Source: Candidatus Woesearchaeota archaeon | GTDB taxonomy: Archaea; Nanoarchaeota; Nanoarchaeia; Woesearchaeales; JAGVZT01 | Assembly: GCA_017608295.1 (NCBI GenBank) | Contig: JAFCGF010000093.1 | Span: 1-5,312, forward strand | DNA: 5,312 nucleotides | Direction of reading: 5' to 3' | Shown: positions 5,172 to 5,312 of the stretch, in pieces | Layout: the number at the start of each line of letters is the position of its first letter | Numbering within the stretch: the stretch's first letter is position 1 | Translations under genes and position numbers: made by a program | The notes under the pieces: generated by a model | Seen by the model: only the letters and a program-made list of their open reading frames with translations | What the model was told of the DNA's origin: nothing | Database searches by the model: none

Positions 5172-5312
5172 CAGACTGTCTAAAACCTCTTGGTTTTATT
5201 GATAATTTTATATTAAAACCTATATTAAGATGCTGGTTATTAGTATCTTTAAGTATGAAATTCATAAAAGGAGACAATCGAACACAAATCAATCTTTTCC
5301 CGGTTTCCCTTG
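5172..5312 (+). mobile_element. Left end of an IS1182-like insertion sequence, partial
   Basis: Insertion-sequence-like DNA appears to begin at or within a few bases of 5172 (CAGACTGTCTAAAACC), just where the attC-like symmetry stops, and continues beyond the window. The transposase start at 5255 supports the call. The exact terminus, inverted repeat and target duplication cannot be fixed because the right end is outside. The leader carries TAAAACC (5181-5187), GGTTTTA (5192-5198) and TAAAACC (5214-5220), which form two exclusive hairpins, and a repeated TATATTAA (5209-5216, 5221-5228). Confidence 0.55.
5255..5312 (+). CDS. IS1182-family transposase, N-terminal fragment (runs off the window)
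   Basis: An open frame starts at ATG 5255 and stays open to the window end, giving MKFIKGDNRTQINLFPVSL. This short N-terminus, basic start then DNRTQ and LFPVSL, is characteristic of IS1182-type DDE transposases, which begin with a similar residues-plus-LFP.SL pattern before their N-terminal domain. Transposases of this family catalyse cut-and-paste type DNA transfer with a DDE active site, which lies outside the window and cannot be checked. There is no strong ribosome site; the sequence before the ATG is AGTATCTTTAAGT. Only 19 residues are visible, so the family call rests on pattern recognition. Confidence 0.65.
   Translation, partial: MKFIKGDNRTQINLFPVSL

Overview
The window looks like chromosomal DNA of a member of the Bacteroidota. 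It is AT-rich, its starts lack clear Shine-Dalgarno sequences, its first gene is a TolB-like/TPR membrane protein of a type common in that phylum, and its last gene begins like Bacteroidota IS1182-type transposases. The phylum is an inference; genus or family cannot be read from this sequence.

Layout, left to right, all genes on the + strand: (1) 44-1855, an inner-membrane protein with three membrane segments, a TolB/FlgO-like domain and TPR repeats. (2) 1856-2854, a 1-kb stretch without a convincing gene. It holds a GC-richer block with a long imperfect inverted repeat (about 2117-2308), further hairpins (2332-2355, 2385-2469), and several inverted repeats that may be operators or leader structures ahead of the next gene. 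(3) 2855-3805, an exported protein resembling the uncharacterised DUF6599 family. (4) 3895-4938, an aldo/keto reductase-fold protein with a twin-arginine signal, whose catalytic histidine appears to be replaced by methionine. (5) 4939-5171, a 3' region with a terminator-like hairpin and an integron attC-like site (5114-5171). (6) From about 5172, the left end of an insertion sequence whose transposase starts at 5255 and runs off the window.

Genes 3 and 4 are 89 bp apart on one strand and both carry export signals, so they are probably co-transcribed and act outside the cytoplasm; their substrate is unknown. The most notable mobile-DNA observation is that the attC-like site has every expected part (R'' box, L''/L' stem with one extrahelical base, unpaired central spacer, terminal hairpin) except its R' box, which is cut off after GT exactly where insertion-sequence-like DNA begins. 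No integrase gene is visible. Nothing in the window proves a new biological system; the best candidates are the structured intergenic element, the His-less Tat reductase paired with a DUF6599-like protein, and the interrupted attC.
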